From Clostridia bacterium (lineage in GTDB: Bacteria; Bacillota; Clostridia; Lachnospirales; Lachnospiraceae): a stretch of 64,000 nucleotides of DNA. Of the stretch, positions 61,246-64,000 are shown piece by piece. The notes under the pieces were generated by a model. The model saw nothing but the letters and a program-made list of their open reading frames with translations, was not told where the DNA came from and ran no database searches. The DNA is taken from assembly GCA_910576205.1 (NCBI GenBank), contig CAJTHL010000007.1, positions 1 to 64,000 of the forward strand. The letters are read 5' to 3'. Position numbers and translations under genes: made by a program. Within the stretch, counting starts at the first letter, position 1. Every line of letters starts with the position of its first letter.

Positions 61246-61273
61246 TTATATATTCTTATTGTTTATTCGTCAA
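61245..61273 (-). promoter_or_regulatory. Strong promoter of the ABC/catabolic operon
   Basis: TTGACG (61268-61273), 17 bp, TATAAT (61245-61250) on the minus strand, giving a leader of about 85 nt before ATG 61153. Confidence 0.85.
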
Positions 61274-61365
61274 TTAGTTATATTTTATGAAAAACGCCTT
61301 TCATTTTTGTTGAAAATGTTGAAAATAAAAGTTTTAAGTTCGCATTTGAAAGTTTTTCGCGCCCG

Positions 61366-61423
61366 AAACAAAACGAGGGCCGCCCCATTAAGGTTTCCTG
61401 TTTCCCTCAATGCAGCAGCCCTC
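61366..61423 (-). terminator. Intrinsic terminator after the amidase gene
   Basis: GAGGGC pairs with GCCCTC, and within it CATTGAGG pairs with CCTTAATG; GTTTTGTTT follows on the minus strand. It lies about 55 bp after the stop at 61478. Confidence 0.78.
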
Positions 61424-61477
61424 TTGTCAGATCTGCCTGCGGCAAAACAAACGCCACACCTGCCAGTATCCCAGGGA

Positions 61478-62320
61478 TTAAGTGGTAATGTAGGTGTTAT
61501 ACCCCAGATCCCGCACCTGGCGCTCCATATTGATGGCGTTAGTAAGCTTGGAGAAGGCTCCTACCTGCACCTTGTAGAGATCGTCTTCGTAGAGCAGAAA
61601 AGCGGGTAGTCCGTCTGCCAGAAGGGACTGCAACAGATTTTCCGCGTTTTCCCGCTTGGAAAAAGCCCCCACCTGCACCCGGTAATAGGTCTCGCAGCCG
61701 CAGCCGTCCTCCGGCATATTATCCCCGGGCAAGGGCCGTATGGGTATTACCGGAATGGAATTTCCCGTAACCCCGGCGCTTCTCCCGTCTTTCTCCAGCG
61801 TATCCATGATGCCGTCCGCAATGGCCTGCACCACGGCCTGAAACCGGGAATCCAGAAGCTCGTTGTCCTTTTCGCTGTCAATAAACCCTACCTCCACCAG
61901 AAGGGCCGGCATCTCTGTGCTGTTTAGCACCACCAGGTTGGGCCGGATGCTGACGCCTGCGTCCCTAAACCCCACCTTTGCCAGGTTTTCGTCTATCTGC
62001 TGCGCCATCTCCTTTTTCAGCCCCGAATCGTCATAGATCAGCGTCTGCACTCCAGAATACTGCCCCGGGTATTCCCCGGCATTTCTGTGGATGGACACAA
62101 ACAAATCTGCGTTTTCCTCATTAGCAATGGCCGCCTTCTGGCCCACAGACTGGGTAGTATCCGTCGTCCTGGTAAAGATCACATCGTATCCGTTCTCCTC
62201 CAGAATCCGTCCCAAAGCCATGGCAATCTTCAGTGCATCGTCGCTCTCTCTTCGCCCCTGGTATACCGCGCCCGGGTTTGCTCCGCCGTGGCCGGCATCG
62301 ATTACAATCTTTTCTGCCAT
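61478..62320 (-). CDS. N-acetylmuramoyl-L-alanine amidase with SPOR domain (CwlC-like)
   Basis: Zinc amidase that cuts the bond between MurNAc and the stem peptide, 280 aa. The Amidase_3 domain (1-175) has the metal ligands in IDAGHGGANPGAV (His), GRRESDDAL (Glu) and VSIHRNAGEYPG (His), and the catalytic Glu in LLVEVGFIDSEKDNEL. A linker leads to a C-terminal SPOR peptidoglycan-binding domain (YRVQVGAFSKRENA, then YKVQVGAFSKLTNA). No signal peptide is visible, as in CwlC, which acts in mother-cell lysis. SD GAGGAG precedes ATG 62320. Confidence 0.92.
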   Translation of the reverse strand: MAEKIVIDAGHGGANPGAVYQGRRESDDALKIAMALGRILEENGYDVIFTRTTDTTQSVGQKAAIANEENADLFVSIHRNAGEYPGQYSGVQTLIYDDSGLKKEMAQQIDENLAKVGFRDAGVSIRPNLVVLNSTEMPALLVEVGFIDSEKDNELLDSRFQAVVQAIADGIMDTLEKDGRSAGVTGNSIPVIPIRPLPGDNMPEDGCGCETYYRVQVGAFSKRENAENLLQSLLADGLPAFLLYEDDLYKVQVGAFSKLTNAINMERQVRDLGYNTYITT

Positions 62321-62350
62321 AAGAAACTCCTCTTGTGATTCATTCTATGT

Positions 62351-62359
62351 TATACTATG
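62351..62359 (-). promoter_or_regulatory. Possible mother-cell (sigma-E/K-like) -10 element of the amidase gene
   Basis: On the minus strand GCATAGTATA lies about 30 nt before the ATG and fits the sigma-K -10 pattern gCATAnnnTA. No convincing -35 is seen at the expected distance, and TATAAC could also serve sigma-A. Confidence 0.35.
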
Positions 62360-62470
62360 CCAAAGTTTCATTTTTGTTTTTGGATTTTACAGGATCCGGA
62401 AATCCGGGCAGCCCACGCCTGGCTGATCCGTCGGGAAAAGGCCTCCGTGAAGAGCCTCCATGAAAAAGGA

Positions 62471-62499
62471 TTGTTAAGAATCATGGGACATGCTATAAT
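62471..62499 (+). promoter_or_regulatory. Promoter of the short-chain dehydrogenase gene
   Basis: TTGTTA (62471-62476), 17 bp, TATAAT (62494-62499), about 80 nt before ATG 62580. Confidence 0.78.
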
Positions 62500-62579
62500 A
62501 TCCCCATAAAAAATGCTCCCCCTGGCTTACAAAGGCACATATTCCAAGTCCCTGTCAGCCAGGAGTATCCGGAGGACTT

Positions 62580-63314
62580 ATGAAATCAAACTGCATCTGG
62601 ATCACCGGCGCCTCCCGTGGCATCGGCGCGGCCATCGCCAGAAAATTTGCCTCCCAGGGGTGGAATCTGGCCCTTACCTGCATCCATTCCCGGGACAAGC
62701 TGAGAGACCTGAAAACAGAACTGGAAGAGACCTGTCATATTACCTGCTATACTTATGTGGGGGATATGGGAGATTATAAGGAAGTTTCCTGCTGCCTTTC
62801 CGGCATTCTGGAACAATTCGGACATGTGGATGTACTGGTAAACAATGCGGGGATTTCCAGAATCGGCCTGTTTACGGAGATGAGGCCGGAGGACTGGGAG
62901 ACTGTGCTCCGCACCAACCTCACCTCTGTTTTTAACTGCTGCCGTCTGGCGCTGCCTGGCATGATCCGGGAAAAATCCGGGCGTATCATCAATATCTCTT
63001 CGGTATGGGGATGCGCGGGAGCTTCCTGTGAGGCCGCCTACTCTGCCGCCAAAGGCGGCGTAAACGCCCTCACCCAGGCTCTGGCCAAAGAGCTGGCCCC
63101 AAGCGGCATTTCCGTAAACGCCATCGCCTGCGGGGCTATTGACACGGATATGAACGCCAGCTTTTCCCCCGAAGAACGCGCTTCCCTGGAGGAAGAGATA
63201 CCGGCCGGACGCTTTGGCTCCCCGGAGGAGGTGGCAATGTGCGTGTGGAAGCTTTGTGAAACCCCCAGGTATCTTACCGGACAGATTATCCGGGTGGATG
63301 GAGGGTGGATTTAA
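62580..63314 (+). CDS. Short-chain dehydrogenase/reductase (FabG-like)
   Basis: Classical NAD(P)-dependent SDR, 244 aa. The coenzyme loop is ITGASRGIGAAIARKFA at residue 8, LVNNAGIS near 88, the catalytic Ser in IINISSVWG near 137, and the Tyr and Lys in AAYSAAKGGVNAL near 152. It ends with GQIIRVDGGWI as in 3-oxoacyl-ACP reductases. SD GGAGG precedes ATG 62580 and it has its own promoter, apart from any fatty-acid cluster, so it may be a reductase with another substrate. A 291-aa frame on the opposite strand is a shadow. Confidence 0.92.
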   Translation: MKSNCIWITGASRGIGAAIARKFASQGWNLALTCIHSRDKLRDLKTELEETCHITCYTYVGDMGDYKEVSCCLSGILEQFGHVDVLVNNAGISRIGLFTEMRPEDWETVLRTNLTSVFNCCRLALPGMIREKSGRIINISSVWGCAGASCEAAYSAAKGGVNALTQALAKELAPSGISVNAIACGAIDTDMNASFSPEERASLEEEIPAGRFGSPEEVAMCVWKLCETPRYLTGQIIRVDGGWI

Positions 63315-63335
63315 ATCGGCCGGTTCTTGTTTTCC

Positions 63336-63352
63336 CGCTACACAATGTAGCG
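63336..63352. repeat. Short inverted repeat at the composition boundary
   Basis: CGCTACA and TGTAGCG form a perfect 7-bp inverted repeat with a 3-nt centre, 22 bp after the dehydrogenase stop. It could be a weak terminator or a junction of an inserted segment. Confidence 0.4.
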
Positions 63353-63385
63353 AATAGGCAAAGCAGCAGAAGGAAGGTAGATTAT

Positions 63386-64000
63386 ATGCCAGAACATCAG
63401 ACAATCGAGTGGAAAGAATCATGGCATGATGAATTTTTAGAGTGGATTTGCGGATATGCAAATGCTTATGGTGGAACGCTTTATATCGGCAAAAATGACA
63501 ATGGAGACGTTGTTGGACTCAGTAATAAAGACAGGAAAAAACTATTGGAAATGATTCCAAATAAGATTACAGATACAATGGGAATTGTAGCTGATGTCAA
63601 TTTATTATACGAGAATGAATTGCAATACATTGAAATTATTGTGGACAAGTACCCTTCGCTTATTAGTTATCATGGTAAATACTTTTATCGTTCTGGAAGT
63701 ACGATGAGAACAATAACCGGCAAAGAACTGGATAAAGCAATTCTGAAATCACAAGGCAGAACATGGGATGGTATGCCCATTCCCAAATTAAAGGTATCAG
63801 ATTTGCGCAGAGAGGCCATTGACCTGTTTAAAGAAAAAGCTATAAAGAGGGGACGGCTGACTGAGGAAGAAATAAAGGTTGATGATACAATATTGATGGA
63901 AAACCTCCATTTATTTGAGGAAGAAGAACATCTAATAAGAGCAGCAATGCTTGCATTTTATAAAGATCCAGAAAAATGGGTCACCGGATCCTATATCAAG
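63386..64000 (+). CDS. AlbA_2 (Schlafen-type) DNA-binding domain protein, partial at right edge
   Basis: Probable ATP-binding transcriptional regulator or RecG-like helicase-fold protein; 205 codons are visible and the frame stays open to the edge. The AlbA_2 domain begins at once (TIEWKESWHDEFLEWICGYANAYGG), with TLYIGKNDNGDVVGL, then the strand block ISYHGKYFYRSGSTMRTITG near residue 95. A helical segment (VSDLRREAIDLFKEKAIKRG) follows. SD AAGGAAGG precedes ATG 63386. Codons are clearly more A/T-ending than in all neighbours, which suggests recent transfer; such genes often lie in mobile or defence islands. Confidence 0.85.
   Translation, partial: MPEHQTIEWKESWHDEFLEWICGYANAYGGTLYIGKNDNGDVVGLSNKDRKKLLEMIPNKITDTMGIVADVNLLYENELQYIEIIVDKYPSLISYHGKYFYRSGSTMRTITGKELDKAILKSQGRTWDGMPIPKLKVSDLRREAIDLFKEKAIKRGRLTEEEIKVDDTILMENLHLFEEEEHLIRAAMLAFYKDPEKWVTGSYIK

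Larger units (their letters stand above)
61154..61477. other. Regulatory intergenic region upstream of the ABC operon (324 bp)
   Basis: No gene is seen. It holds the terminator of the amidase gene (61366-61423), then a very AT-rich stretch with the operon promoter (61245-61273) and repeated CTTTCAAAT motifs. One pair forms an 11-bp inverted repeat and a further copy lies at 61344-61352. Confidence 0.7.

Noticed and set aside
62586..63461. 291-aa minus-strand open frame
   Set aside because: Shadow of the SDR gene, which has SD, promoter and catalytic motifs on plus.

Overview
The window reads as the chromosome of an anaerobic, endospore-forming, low-to-mid GC Firmicute, most likely of the family Lachnospiraceae. 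The reasons are an alpha/beta-type small acid-soluble spore protein, a spore-type amidase without signal peptide, an oxygen-sensitive class III ribonucleotide reductase (nrdD/nrdG), zinc-type L31, DUF4364 and DUF1385/YqhQ-like genes, and strong AGGAGG ribosome binding sites. Fifty-five protein-coding genes are supported, nearly all on the minus strand; the long plus-strand frames opposite them are shadows. I see no rRNA, tRNA, CRISPR array or insertion sequence.

Layout. 1-7005 is a surface-glycan operon: two GT4 and one GT2 glycosyltransferase, a hexapeptide acetyltransferase, a propeller-like orphan and a methyltransferase. Five of the six carry the same kind of Rossmann-like side module. 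7130-15346 is a cell-surface region: two paralogous secreted proteins, a membrane-anchored companion, a divergent O-antigen-ligase-like protein and an OmpR-type two-component system. 15506-28666 is housekeeping: lipid kinase, hisC, a sugar nucleotidyltransferase, glmM, prfA, prmC, DUF1385, rpmE, rho, a radical SAM protein and DUF4364. 28717-38668 holds a MATE pump, an AI-2E-type permease, the engB-lon-clpX-clpP-tig proteostasis block, a spore protein and a DJ-1-like protein. 38903-47397 has a CYTH protein, two G3E GTPases (one with a His-rich repeat), infC-rpmI-rplT behind an attenuator leader, a Sua5-type protein and the nrd operon with two NrdR boxes.

48872-61273 is an accessory catabolic locus, transcribed right to left. 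A strong promoter drives a solute-binding lipoprotein, two permeases and two different ABC ATPases (a GlpSTPQV-like layout). These are followed by a URO-D-fold protein, an FGGY kinase, an AraM-like glycerol-1-phosphate dehydrogenase, a DeoR regulator and an iron alcohol dehydrogenase. The last two have near-identical promoters. A dispersed hairpin repeat that carries the Shine-Dalgarno sequence precedes four genes here, and also rho and the nrd small subunit; I rate it the most interesting unexplained signal. The right end holds an amidase, a short-chain dehydrogenase and the start of an AT-rich AlbA_2-domain gene that looks acquired.
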